Shown piece by piece: positions 1-7,444 of a stretch of DNA of 19,553 bases. The notes under the pieces are model-generated. The model did no database searches. It was not told where the DNA came from and was given only the letters and a program-made list of their open reading frames with translations. The position numbers and the translations under genes are program-made. The stretch is taken from the NCBI GenBank assembly GCA_002346745.1, contig DEAL01000028.1:1-19553 (forward strand). The letters run 5' to 3'. The DNA comes from Candidatus Neomicrothrix sp. UBA2983. Its GTDB lineage: Bacteria; Actinomycetota; Acidimicrobiia; Acidimicrobiales; MedAcidi-G1. How positions within the stretch are numbered: position 1 is the first letter of the stretch; every line of letters begins with the position of its first letter.

Positions 1-93
1 AGTCGTGGTGGGGGCCGCAGTCGTTTCCGGGCTGCCACCGCACGCGGAGAGCAGCAAGGGCACTACCAGGGCAGCAGTTCGCTTTGCGGCCAA
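1..93 (-). CDS. Putative lipoprotein, N-terminal fragment (runs off the left edge)
   Basis: Thirty-one codons on the minus strand read as a lipoprotein signal peptide: short basic start (LAAKR), hydrophobic run (TAALVVPLLL), lipobox LSAC with Cys18 as the predicted lipidated residue, then a Gly/Ser/Thr/Ala/Pro-rich tether (GGSPETTAAPTTT). The start is a TTG at 91-93, chosen because an excellent Shine-Dalgarno (GGAGG, complement of 101-105) lies 7 nt upstream and the predicted signal peptide begins exactly there. The body of the protein lies outside the window, so its function cannot be told; many such tethers lead into extracytoplasmic binding proteins or enzymes. It follows the secreted protease gene in the same direction, 85 bp downstream of that stop codon. 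Confidence 0.6.
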   Translation of the reverse strand, partial: MAAKRTAALVVPLLLSACGGSPETTAAPTTT

Positions 94-131
94 TTCGTTT
101 CCTCCACGGGTGGGGCTGCGACGTCGAGTGG

Positions 132-167
132 GGCAGGGTCAGTTGACGGTCGGACCCGATCCCTGCC
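132..167 (-). terminator. Possible hairpin between protease gene and lipoprotein gene
   Basis: GGCAGGG (132-138) and CCCTGCC (161-167) form a perfect 7-bp inverted repeat around a 22-nt loop. An alternative pairing of GGGTC (136-140) with GACCC (153-157) is also possible. It lies just after the protease stop codon. There is no U-tract, so an intrinsic terminator is uncertain; it may only be an mRNA end-stabilising stem or chance in GC-rich DNA. Confidence 0.25.
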
Positions 168-178
168 GGCGCCCGGTC

Positions 179-1321
179 CTAGGTCACGACGGCACTGAGG
201 GCCGCCGACGCTTCACCGGTTCCGACCGCGTTGGCGACGCGTACCCGCATGCCGTACTCCTGGCCGCTCACGAGGCCGGTAATCGTCGCCGAGGTCGTAC
301 CCGCACCAGCCTCGAAGGACCGCCACGTCGTACCGCCGTCGCCGGTGAGCTCCACGTGGACGATCGTGATCGCCGACCCGCCGTTCGACGGCGTCTGCCA
401 CGACAGGGTCAGGCGGCCCTCGCCCGCCATGATCGACAGGCTGGCCGGCGCATCCGGGACGGTCGCCGGCATGACCTCGACCTCGGCCCACTCGCTGGTG
501 CCGAGCGCGGTCACCACCGCGACCCGCAACCGGTAGGCGGTGCCGTTGACGAGGCCGGTCACGGTGGCTCCCGTGGCGGCATCGACCCCGTCCTCGAACC
601 GCGTCCAGGTGTCGCCGGCGTCCGACGAGTGCTCGACCAGGTGGTCGGTGACCGGCGAACCGCCGTCCGCCACCGTCGCGGTCCATGCCAGCGTCGCCTC
701 GGCGTTGCCCGAAGTGGCGACCAGGTCGGTGACCGCCGACGGGCGACCCGGCACGCCGCTGGTCGTCGTCGACCACGGACTGGTCCCGACCGCCGTCACC
801 GTCGCCACCCGGAAGGTGGCCGTGGTGCCGTTGGCGAGGCCGGTGACCGTCGCCCCCGTCGTCGCGGCGACACCGTCGTCGACCCGGACCCACGTGACGC
901 CGCCGTCGGTCGAGAGGTCGACGGCGTAGTCGGTGATGGCCGAACCTCCATCGGCCGCCGGAGCCGTCCAGGCCAGCGACGCCTGGCCGTCGCCGACCGA
1001 AGCGACGGCCACATCGGTCGGGGCGTCCGGCGTGCCAATCAGCACGTACACCGGCTCGGACGGCGTGCCGGTGCCGAGGTCGTTGACAGCCGCCACCCGG
1101 TAGCCCATGGTCCGGCCGTTGTCGAAGCCGTGCAGCGTCACGGTCGTGTCCGTCGAGACGCCGTCGTCCAGCACGACCCAGGTGCCGCCGTCGTCGACGG
1201 AGTACTCGATGACGTAGTCGGTGATCGAATGGCCGTCGGCGGCGAACGGCGCCGTCCAAGTCAAGGTGGCGCTGCCGAAGCCACCGACACCGGTCGGGAC
1301 GGCGGGCTGCTCGGGCGGGCC
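179..1321 (-). repeat. Tandem FN3-coding repeats, ~285-bp period
   Basis: Four consecutive FN3 modules (95-96 codons each) are similar at DNA level. A landmark for the conserved G-L-x-N-G strand region, GAGGCCGGT or a close variant on the plus strand, occurs at 272, 551, 836, 1125 and 1412, spacings of 279, 285, 289 and 287 bp. The next copy (GAGTTCGGT) is at 2531, 1119 bp away, showing that about 830 bp of unrelated (protease) coding sequence interrupts the series. Confidence 0.75.
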
Positions 1322-3754
1322 GACCGGCGTCACGCTCACCACGGTCGACCCGGAGGTGACCCCGTAGGCATTGGTGGCCGAGACCCGGAACGTGTAGGTG
1401 CGGCCATTGACCAGGCCCGTCACGGTGTGGGCCAGGTCGGTCAGGCCCGCGACCTCGCGCCACGGCGTTCCGACGAGGTCCTCGATCCAGTCGGCGTGGC
1501 CGCTGACCCGCGTCGCCACGTTGGGGAACAGCGTGTCGGCGCAGTTGCCGGTCAGGCCGTAGGACACGACCCCGACGAGCCGCGTCGTGCCCAGCTCCGC
1601 CACCACCGGGCCGCCGCTGTCGCCCAGGCAGGCGCCCACACCGGCCTCGCCGCCGACGCACAGTTCGTGGGCGGACTGGAACTCCTGCCAGTTGCCGCAC
1701 ACGTCCTCGCCCGGACCCGCCAGCACGCTCCCCGCCGAGCTCCGGAGCTCCGCGCCGAAGACCTCACCGGCGGCATCGGTGGATCCCCAACCGGCCACCG
1801 AGATGGGCGTCCCCGACACGGGCGCAGTAGCGGCCGACTGCCACGGGATCGGGTCGGCGTCGGCGGCCGTCACCGGCGCAGCCAGGTACAGCAAGGCGAG
1901 GTCGTGGAGGACCAGTTCGCTGTCGTAGTCAGGATGGATGTGGATGGAGGCGACGGCGTGGCGGTCCGCGGCGGTAACGGCATCCAGGTTGGTGATGCCG
2001 ACGGCGACGTCGATCTCGGCGGCGGCCTTGTCGTCGACGCAGTGGGCGGCGGTCACGACCCAGCGGGGGGTCACGAGCGTCCCACCGCAGTACTGGGCGT
2101 TGAAGCCGCTGGAGACGCTCGCAACGAGAACGGCGACCGTGTGCGGATGGTCGGCGATCGACACCGTGTCGCCACCGACGATCATCGGCAGGCGGCGAAG
2201 GGGTGGGGCCACCTGGACGCTTCGCTGGTCGTTGGACCGCTCCCGCCGCTCGGCACGGGTGGAGTCGGGCCGGGACTGGGTCGCGGCCGAGGGTTCTGAG
2301 CCGGCGAGGTCCTCGTCGTACCAGGTGACCCGGTAGGTGACGCCGTCGCTCCCCGAAGCCGGTGCCACCCACGACAGCTGGGCCTGGCGGTCGCCTGCCG
2401 ATGCGGCCAGGGATCCGACGGCGTCGGGCGCGGACGCCGAGAGGGGGGCCATGGCGACGGCCTCCGACCACGGGCCCGCGCCAGCGGCGTTCCGGGCCCG
2501 GACGACCACGTGGTAGGTGGTGCCGTTGACGAGTTCGGTGAGCGTGTGGGTCGTGGCCCCGGCCGCCGCCTCGACCTTCGTCCAGTTCTGGATCAGGTCA
2601 TCGGCGGCCGCCACCTTGATCCACACATCGAAGCTGGTCAGTGGCGAACCGCCGTCCGCCGGCGCCGCCCAGGCGACGTCGAGGCGACCGTCGCCACGGG
2701 TCACACCGGGCACGCCGACCCGCCGCGGCGGCAGGCTGGCGCCCTCAGCCATCACCCACTCGCCGGTGGCCGCCACCTCCAGGAATCGCGTTCCGTCGGA
2801 CAGGTCCGCCTGCCCGCTCCAGGCACCGATCTGGTTGATGGGGAGGGCGTTCGGCCGGCCGTCCGGTCCGAACTCCCAGACGATGAAGTTGGCGCCACCG
2901 TCGTAGCGGGCGGTGACGAGGCCGGCGTCGGCTGAAACGGCCGTCGGCAACAACAACACGTCGTCCTGCATGCCGCCGGCGGTGCGTCCGGTTCCGAAGG
3001 GCGTCGCCGCCGTCACCGGGAGGAACGTCGCCGTCCAGTCCCCATCGGCCGTCACGGCGAGGGTGGCGATCGACTCCGGCCCTTCGGCGACGACCCGTCC
3101 GTGGAAGGTCCCGTCGCGGGCGACGAGCACCTCGAGTTCGTTGCCGGCCACGTCGAGCCCCGCTACCCGGAAGGACCCGGTGCCGGCGTGCGTGAGGGCG
3201 ACGACCTGGTAGTCGGCGGGGAGTCCGGTCGTCAGTGTGACGGTCTGGGTGCCGGTACCGCTGACGGCCACCGGGGCGACCTCGGTCGCCACGGGGAGGT
3301 CGGGCCGCACGACCTCGATGCCCCGGCTGCCGGCGTCGAGGCCGGCGAAGAAGCTCAGCAAGGCGGCACCGAAGACCTGGGCCTGCTCCCGGCTGATGCA
3401 GTAGTGGTCGGCGACCCAGTCCAGCATGGCCAGCTCCTCGCCGGCCCAGACGGACTCGTAGCGACGGCTGCCGTAGGGGTCAATCAGGGCGCCGTAACCG
3501 AGATCGCACTCGGCGTCGGTGCGACCCGTGAGGTTCAGGATGAAGTTGATGACGGCGACCCCGGTGCGCTGCAATTCGGCAGGCCCAGCGAGGTCGAGGT
3601 GGTCGGCGGCCCACAGCAGGTCGGGCACGTCGACCTCGTCGTAGCCACTGCCGACCGCACCCGCGGAGGCCGGCGACGCCGCCAAGCCCACGAACACCGC
3701 GAGGAACAGCCCGACGCCGGCGACCAGCGCGCCCAACTGCCTCGTCCTCGTCAC
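179..3754 (-). CDS. Secreted multidomain protein: fibronectin type III repeats with an S1 (chymotrypsin-fold) serine protease
   Basis: About 1191 residues from the GTG at 3752-3754, which starts a clean signal peptide (VTRTRQ, hydrophobic core, ASPASA cleavage motif near residue 31). The open frame extends 29 codons further to 3841 but would bury this signal. Residues ~35-340 are unrecognised. FN3-1 spans ~342-437. FN3-2 starts ~442 and breaks off ~486. A basic, polar linker (487-524) leads to the protease IVGG (525). The triad is His571 (TAAHC), Asp618 (HDLAL) and Ser713 (GDSGGP), with three canonical cysteine pairs (556/572, 686/699, 709/738). FN3-2 seems to resume at ~763-811, followed by FN3-3 to FN3-6 to the end. 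No C-terminal anchor is seen. It is probably an extracellular protease with adhesive or spacer modules; the substrate is unknown. The chymotrypsin-189 position is Gly, so trypsin-like Lys/Arg specificity is unlikely. Confidence 0.85.
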   Translation of the reverse strand: MTRTRQLGALVAGVGLFLAVFVGLAASPASAGAVGSGYDEVDVPDLLWAADHLDLAGPAELQRTGVAVINFILNLTGRTDAECDLGYGALIDPYGSRRYESVWAGEELAMLDWVADHYCISREQAQVFGAALLSFFAGLDAGSRGIEVVRPDLPVATEVAPVAVSGTGTQTVTLTTGLPADYQVVALTHAGTGSFRVAGLDVAGNELEVLVARDGTFHGRVVAEGPESIATLAVTADGDWTATFLPVTAATPFGTGRTAGGMQDDVLLLPTAVSADAGLVTARYDGGANFIVWEFGPDGRPNALPINQIGAWSGQADLSDGTRFLEVAATGEWVMAEGASLPPRRVGVPGVTRGDGRLDVAWAAPADGGSPLTSFDVWIKVAAADDLIQNWTKVEAAAGATTHTLTELVNGTTYHVVVRARNAAGAGPWSEAVAMAPLSASAPDAVGSLAASAGDRQAQLSWVAPASGSDGVTYRVTWYDEDLAGSEPSAATQSRPDSTRAERRERSNDQRSVQVAPPLRRLPMIVGGDTVSIADHPHTVAVLVASVSSGFNAQYCGGTLVTPRWVVTAAHCVDDKAAAEIDVAVGITNLDAVTAADRHAVASIHIHPDYDSELVLHDLALLYLAAPVTAADADPIPWQSAATAPVSGTPISVAGWGSTDAAGEVFGAELRSSAGSVLAGPGEDVCGNWQEFQSAHELCVGGEAGVGACLGDSGGPVVAELGTTRLVGVVSYGLTGNCADTLFPNVATRVSGHADWIEDLVGTPWREVAGLTDLAHTVTGLVNGRTYTFRVSATNAYGVTSGSTVVSVTPVGPPEQPAVPTGVGGFGSATLTWTAPFAADGHSITDYVIEYSVDDGGTWVVLDDGVSTDTTVTLHGFDNGRTMGYRVAAVNDLGTGTPSEPVYVLIGTPDAPTDVAVASVGDGQASLAWTAPAADGGSAITDYAVDLSTDGGVTWVRVDDGVAATTGATVTGLANGTTATFRVATVTAVGTSPWSTTTSGVPGRPSAVTDLVATSGNAEATLAWTATVADGGSPVTDHLVEHSSDAGDTWTRFEDGVDAATGATVTGLVNGTAYRLRVAVVTALGTSEWAEVEVMPATVPDAPASLSIMAGEGRLTLSWQTPSNGGSAITIVHVELTGDGGTTWRSFEAGAGTTSATITGLVSGQEYGMRVRVANAVGTGEASAALSAVVT

Positions 3755-3803
3755 GACAAACCGTCCCGCACCCCGGACACACCCTGCGCCCTCGGGCCGC
3801 TCC

Positions 3804-3809
3804 AGCGTA
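3804..3809 (-). promoter_or_regulatory. Candidate -10 element for the protease gene
   Basis: TACGCT on the minus strand matches the TANNNT pattern and lies about 50 nt upstream of the chosen GTG start at 3754. A weak purine-rich site (GGGACGG) precedes that start. No convincing -35 is visible. Confidence 0.25.
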
Positions 3810-3871
3810 CGCCCGAACACGCCCGGCGCGCCCGCGGCCACGCCTGGTGTTCAGCCCCGGAGGACGTCCCG

Positions 3872-3887
3872 TAGGCTCGCCCGGATG
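3872..3887 (+). promoter_or_regulatory. Putative leaderless promoter (-10) of the phosphatase gene
   Basis: TAGGCT (3872-3877) is followed by exactly 7 nt (CGCCCGG) and then the ATG at 3885. With a -10 this close, transcription would start at or next to the A of ATG, giving a leaderless mRNA. No Shine-Dalgarno sits at normal distance (GGAGG at 3859 is too far). The same arrangement occurs at 6475-6460 and 7444-7429. Confidence 0.5.
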
Positions 3888-4667
3888 AGCGCCGTCCCCC
3901 TCGTTCCGCCCGTCGAGGAGGACCTGCTGCGCTTCGCCGTCGACATCGCCCGCGAGGCCGGCGAGCTCACGCTCGGGTGGTTCCGAAAGGACGGCCTCGT
4001 CGTCGAGGGCAAGGACGACGGCACGCCCGTCACGATCGCCGACCGGTCCGCCGAGCGGCTCCTGCGCGAGCGCATCGCCGCCGCCTTCCCCGACGATTCG
4101 GTCGTCGGCGAGGAGGAATCCGACACCGTCGGGACGTCCGGCCGCACCTGGGTGCTCGACCCCATCGACGGCACCCAGTCGTTCGTCCACGGCGTACCGC
4201 TCTACGGGAACCTCGTGTCCCTCGAGGACGAGTACGGGCCGGCGATCGGCGTGGTCAACATCCCCGGCCTCGACGAGTGCGTCTGGGCCGGCCGGGGAAG
4301 GGGCTGCTTCGTCGACGACCGCCCCACCGGCGTGTCCGACCACGCCGGGATCGCCGGCGCCTGCCTCGTGACCAGCGGCGTCGACTACTGGCTCTCCGCG
4401 GACCGACTCCAGCCGTTCATCCAGCAGGGCACCGTCATCCGCACCTGGGGGGACGCCTACGGCTACGTCCTCGTCGCCACCGGGCGGGCGGACGCCATGG
4501 TCGACCCCATCGTGAGCCGCTGGGACGTGGCGCCCTTCCTCACGATCCTCCCCGAGGCGGGCGGCGTGTTCAGCGACTTCACCGGGACGGTGACCGCCGA
4601 CGGCGGCAACGCCATGGCCGCCAACCCGACGCTCCACGCCGAACTGGTCGATCTCCTCGCCACATGA
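3885..4667 (+). CDS. hisN: Inositol-monophosphatase-family phosphatase, probably histidinol-phosphatase
   Basis: 260 residues, the usual length of the family of Mg-dependent, Li-sensitive phosphatases. Metal- and substrate-binding motifs are all present: GEEE (75-78), LDPIDGT (91-97) and RWD (212-214). The segment WGDAYGY (188-194) resembles actinobacterial HisN proteins, which hydrolyse L-histidinol phosphate to histidinol in histidine biosynthesis; that narrower call is an inference, and a generic inositol-1-phosphatase remains possible. It is cytosolic, with no signal peptide. The gene stands alone, divergent from the protease gene and convergent with the DUF3105 lipoprotein gene (6 bp between stop codons). 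No other his gene is in the window. Its ATG lies 7 nt after a -10-like TAGGCT, so the mRNA may be leaderless. Confidence 0.8.
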   Translation: MSAVPLVPPVEEDLLRFAVDIAREAGELTLGWFRKDGLVVEGKDDGTPVTIADRSAERLLRERIAAAFPDDSVVGEEESDTVGTSGRTWVLDPIDGTQSFVHGVPLYGNLVSLEDEYGPAIGVVNIPGLDECVWAGRGRGCFVDDRPTGVSDHAGIAGACLVTSGVDYWLSADRLQPFIQQGTVIRTWGDAYGYVLVATGRADAMVDPIVSRWDVAPFLTILPEAGGVFSDFTGTVTADGGNAMAANPTLHAELVDLLAT

Positions 4668-4673
4668 CGGCCC

Positions 4674-5234
4674 CTAGCGCTCCAGGCCGGCGTACGGGTC
4701 GGCCGGCGGTTCGCCGATCCCCCGGTCACACGCCACGCCCGGCTCCGGTGCCGTCTTCGCATCCCGGTAGGCGTCCACGAAGGCGTTGATCCGATCACCT
4801 TCAGGGCCGTCCAGCTCGAGCCGGACCCCCCAGGCGGTCACCACCACCGGCGTCGACTGCTCGGGATGCGGCGACACCAGGACCCGTGAGGTGCCGTCCA
4901 GCAGTTCCGTGAGCTCCACGATGTGATCGACGCCGACGTCCGGCCGGTAGGTAACCCAGACGGCGCCGTGCTCGAGGCTGTGAACCGCCGCCTCGTCCAG
5001 CACCGGCACGGTGTAGATGCCGCAGTTCTGCCAGATGACCAGGTGGTCGCCACCCGCCGGCGGCACCGTCGGGTAGTCGACGTCGGCGGCGGTGTGCTCA
5101 CGGGACGTGATCGTCAGGTGCTCCACGCCCTCCAACAGTGCCGGATCGGCGGGCGACGAGCCGCCCCCGCAGGCGCCGACCACCAGGGCCAGGAGCACCA
5201 GGGCCACCGTCGATTTTCGTTCAGACGACCGCAT
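4674..5234 (-). CDS. DUF3105-family lipoprotein
   Basis: 186 residues from the ATG at 5232-5234. The frame extends to 5264, but the inner ATG directly starts a lipoprotein signal peptide (MRSSERK, hydrophobic run, VGAC lipobox with Cys22) and has a purine-rich GAGGGGGAG immediately upstream. Hallmarks of DUF3105 are WQNCGIY (68-74) and VHSLEHGAVWVTYRPD (84-99). Both are conserved in this actinobacterial family of unknown function; the fixed His/Glu/Cys residues suggest metal or ligand binding, which is inference. The start overlaps the end of the upstream oxidoreductase gene by 14 bp, so the two are probably co-translated. The mature protein would be anchored outside the cytoplasmic membrane. 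Confidence 0.8.
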   Translation of the reverse strand: MRSSERKSTVALVLLALVVGACGGGSSPADPALLEGVEHLTITSREHTAADVDYPTVPPAGGDHLVIWQNCGIYTVPVLDEAAVHSLEHGAVWVTYRPDVGVDHIVELTELLDGTSRVLVSPHPEQSTPVVVTAWGVRLELDGPEGDRINAFVDAYRDAKTAPEPGVACDRGIGEPPADPYAGLER

Positions 5235-6246
5235 GCTCCCCCTCGAAGACCTCGGCCACGACACCCCGGTCCGCCATGTTCTCGAGGAACGCCACCGGTT
5301 CGACCATCTCCGCCAGGCTCGCCATGCCGTGCACCCGCACCCGGTCGGCCATCACCCACTCGGCTGCCGTGGCGGCCACGGCGGCCGCCGCCACCGCCGG
5401 CCGCGCCGCGGCCCCCAGCACCCGGACGTCCTGGGCATCGCCCCGCCGGCCGCGCACCTCGACCCGCACCGCCCCCACGCCGCCTTCCACCGGCGGTGGA
5501 CTCAGCATCGGCAACGGCGCGGTCAGCCGGTCGCGCCGCGTCGCCGCCATGCGGGCGGTGATGCGCTCGACCCCGGGGAAGGCGTGGTGGAGCAAGACCG
5601 GGTCGGGCAGCGCCGCCCGAAAGCAGTCGTGGGGACCGACCGGTTCGGGAAACCAGCAGAGTTCACGACCGGATCCTCCCGGCCGTCGAACCCACTGGTC
5701 GCCCCGCCAGTCGTAAGACAGCCGGCTCAGCGCCCGGTGGTGGACCACGGCGCAGGCCGGACCACCAGCACCCGCCTTGGCCACATGGATCTCCTCGACC
5801 TCGTCGAACCACGACCCGGCGTGGGCGGCCAGCACGCACGACAGGCCGGGAGCGAAGCCGGCGCCCAGGACGACCGGCAGGCGTGCCGCCGCGGCCTCCC
5901 CGGCCAGCCGCACGATGGCCACGGTCTCGGCGAGGCCGTCACCGCAGAGGACCACCGGGCGTCCCGCCTCGAGAGCGGCCTCCAAGGCCGGCGCCTGGGT
6001 TCCCCGCGGCGAGGCGACCACCACGAGGTCGACATCGAGATCCCCCGGAAACGGGGCGTGCTGGACCTCTACCCGATCGGCTGCGCTCTCAAGCACTGCA
6101 CGTGCGCCGAGCAGTCGCTCCGGATCGGTATCGCGCAGGACCACACGGTCGACGGCGCCGAAGGACGAGCGGCCACCCACGGCCAGCAGGTGGCGGGCGA
6201 CGCGTGCGCCGACGGCGCCGGTGCCGAGGATGGCGACCCGGCTCAC
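5221..6246 (-). CDS. NAD(P)-binding oxidoreductase, saccharopine dehydrogenase / Gfo-Idh-like
   Basis: 341 residues with GTG start (6244-6246); a GAGGGGG lies about 11 nt upstream. The N-terminus is a Rossmann dinucleotide-binding fold: VAILGTGAVGARVARHLL with GxGxxG at residues 8-13, then an acidic residue after the second strand region (RDTDPER) and the strand LVVVASPRG typical of this fold. The C-terminal two thirds cannot be assigned to a specific substrate. The overall plan (N-terminal Rossmann, dimerising C-terminal domain, ~340 residues) resembles saccharopine-dehydrogenase-like or Gfo/Idh/MocA proteins. It lies in a minus-strand group between a small hydrophobic ORF (31-bp gap upstream) and the DUF3105 lipoprotein (14-bp overlap). 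The substrate is unknown. Confidence 0.65.
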   Translation of the reverse strand: MSRVAILGTGAVGARVARHLLAVGGRSSFGAVDRVVLRDTDPERLLGARAVLESAADRVEVQHAPFPGDLDVDLVVVASPRGTQAPALEAALEAGRPVVLCGDGLAETVAIVRLAGEAAAARLPVVLGAGFAPGLSCVLAAHAGSWFDEVEEIHVAKAGAGGPACAVVHHRALSRLSYDWRGDQWVRRPGGSGRELCWFPEPVGPHDCFRAALPDPVLLHHAFPGVERITARMAATRRDRLTAPLPMLSPPPVEGGVGAVRVEVRGRRGDAQDVRVLGAAARPAVAAAAVAATAAEWVMADRVRVHGMASLAEMVEPVAFLENMADRGVVAEVFEGEHAVV

Positions 6247-6277
6247 TGCGTGGAACCCCCTCGACGGTGTGTCCGTT

Positions 6278-6415
6278 TCACGTCAGGTCCGGTCCGGTCA
6301 GGGGTCGCCAGCCACCCGACTGGCGGGGCAGGGAGGCACCGCCGGCCGCCCGCAGCGCCGCCGAGGCGGCCGCCGCCACCGAGAGCGCCGCCAGGGCACG
6401 TCTGATCATCCACAT
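6278..6415 (-). CDS. Putative small hydrophobic protein, 45 residues
   Basis: ORF starting MWMIRRALAALSVAAAA, with an Ala-rich helix and a polar end (GGWRPLTGPDLT). The start could be ATG 6413-6415 or ATG 6407-6409. Third codon positions are G/C in 39 of 45 codons, matching the coding pattern of the neighbours. It ends 31 bp before the oxidoreductase start and lies just downstream of a promoter-like TAGTAT, so it would be the first full gene of this operon. The helix carries basic flanks, as in a membrane-anchored or signal-like peptide. No family is recognised and it may be non-coding. Confidence 0.35.
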   Translation of the reverse strand: MWMIRRALAALSVAAAASAALRAAGGASLPRQSGGWRPLTGPDLT

Positions 6416-6459
6416 GATGCGTTCCGGCCTGCCGTCGTGCCGGCCTCCACTGCTCGTCG

Positions 6460-6475
6460 CACGATCCGGATACTA
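6460..6475 (-). promoter_or_regulatory. Putative leaderless promoter of the oxidoreductase operon
   Basis: On the minus strand TAGTAT (6475-6470) is followed by 7 nt (CCGGATC) and a GTG (6462-6460), the same geometry as at 3872 and 7444. The GTG opens a 17-codon ORF (VRRAVEAGTTAGRNASCG is its approximate reading) whose TGA overlaps the second in-frame ATG of the 45-residue ORF. It is the only promoter-like signal between the tRNA and the operon. Confidence 0.45.
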
Positions 6476-6507
6476 GGGACCCGTGCGGGTGGGAGGCGGC
6501 GGGAGTG

Positions 6508-6581
<74 letters not shown>

Positions 6582-6592
6582 GCGGTGCGGGA

Positions 6593-6598
6593 ACGGTA
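6593..6598 (-). promoter_or_regulatory. Candidate -10 element of tRNA-Ile
   Basis: TACCGT on the minus strand matches TANNNT and ends 11 nt before the first base of the mature tRNA, which would leave a very short 5' leader. It lies in the 37-bp gap after the DUF3566 stop codon. No clear -35; co-transcription with the DUF3566 gene is also possible. Confidence 0.25.
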
Positions 6599-6618
6599 GC
6601 GGGACCGGGGTTCGGCGC

Positions 6619-7431
6619 CTACCCACCCGAGTCCGTCGGCTCGTCGCCGGACGACCGTCGCCGCCGACCCACCTTCCCGGCGGGGACCACGTCCTCGCCC
6701 ATCCGGACGCGTCGCCGCCGGACGGCGGTCTCCTCCTCGATCATGGTGAAGCGGATGCCCCCCATGAGGTCGCTGATCAGGTTGAAGAGCACCACGAGGA
6801 CCACGGTCAGGGCGGTGCCGCCGATGACCAGCACGAGTCCGGCCAGCACGTAGAGCCGGAAGATCTTGTCGGTGTCGAAGGCGAACGTCTCGAGGGCGAA
6901 CAACTCCTCGATGAATCGCTCGACCTTCTCGATGATCCCGGCGGTCTCCGCCGTCCGCCACAGGGCCTGGGAGGCGATGACGGTCATGCCCCAGACGCAG
7001 AGGTAGAACACCAGGCCGATCTTGAGCACCGACCAGGGTTCGACGTGGCGGAGCAGCCGACGGACCCGACGGACGCGGTAGCCGCGACGGGGCTCGCGGG
7101 GGGTGCGTTCGGACATGGTCCGGCCCCGGCCCAACGGCGAGAACCGGGCTGCCGACGGACCCCGCCGGGGCGTCTCGGCCTCCGGTGCGGGTGCGGTGGG
7201 GGCGGGCGCCGTGTGCGCCACCATGGGCTCGTCGTCCGTGGTGCCCTCGAAGAGCCGCTCGAGCCGGACCCCGGTGGTCGCCGGCCCGGCAGCCGGCGGC
7301 TCGGCCTCCACGGGTGCCGCGCCGGGCGCGATACTCGCCGATGACCGTGGGATCGGCTCCGTGGATTCGGCCAGCGACGGATCCTCGGGCACGGTGGGGC
7401 GGTCGGGTGCCGCCTCGGGACGATCGGTCAC
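6619..7431 (-). CDS. DUF3566-family transmembrane protein
   Basis: 270 residues with GTG start. Residues 1-115 are a Pro/Ala/Glu-rich, probably disordered cytoplasmic region, followed by a strongly basic patch (RRGYRVRRVRRLLRHV, 116-130). The conserved domain has two membrane segments, ~135-155 (VLKIGLVFYLCVWGMTVI) and ~192-218, separated by a loop, and ends in FNLISDLMGGIRFTMIEEE before a basic tail. This is the actinobacterial DUF3566 family, characteristically encoded next to gyrA and before tRNA-Ile; its molecular role is not established. An inner Met106 would keep only the conserved part, but the leaderless promoter-like TAGACT exactly 7 nt before the GTG supports the long form. Confidence 0.85.
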   Translation of the reverse strand: MTDRPEAAPDRPTVPEDPSLAESTEPIPRSSASIAPGAAPVEAEPPAAGPATTGVRLERLFEGTTDDEPMVAHTAPAPTAPAPEAETPRRGPSAARFSPLGRGRTMSERTPREPRRGYRVRRVRRLLRHVEPWSVLKIGLVFYLCVWGMTVIASQALWRTAETAGIIEKVERFIEELFALETFAFDTDKIFRLYVLAGLVLVIGGTALTVVLVVLFNLISDLMGGIRFTMIEEETAVRRRRVRMGEDVVPAGKVGRRRRSSGDEPTDSGG

Positions 7432-7444
7432 GGGCGCAAGTCTA
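7429..7444 (-). promoter_or_regulatory. Putative leaderless promoter of the DUF3566 gene
   Basis: TAGACT (7444-7439 on the minus strand), then TGCGCCC, then the GTG start (7431-7429): again 7 nt between -10-like hexamer and start codon, with no Shine-Dalgarno. The first three bases of the hexamer are the TAG stop codon of the upstream TadE/TadG-like gene. Confidence 0.5.

Noticed and set aside
179..1321. Regularly spaced repeats that could suggest a CRISPR or satellite array
   Set aside because: The ~285-bp period equals one FN3 domain, copies are diverged and fully coding in frame.
5..2299. Plus-strand open frame of 764 codons opposite the protease gene
   Set aside because: Arg/Gly/Asp-rich low-information translation with no domain; an antisense shadow of a high-GC gene whose own strand shows signal peptide, FN3 and protease motifs.
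3755..3841. Upstream extension of the protease start to the GTG at 3841
   Set aside because: It would place 29 polar residues before an otherwise ideal signal peptide that begins at the GTG 3752-3754.
4668..4673. Terminator between the convergent phosphatase and DUF3105 genes
   Set aside because: Only 6 bp separate the stop codons and no stem with a U-tract is visible around them.
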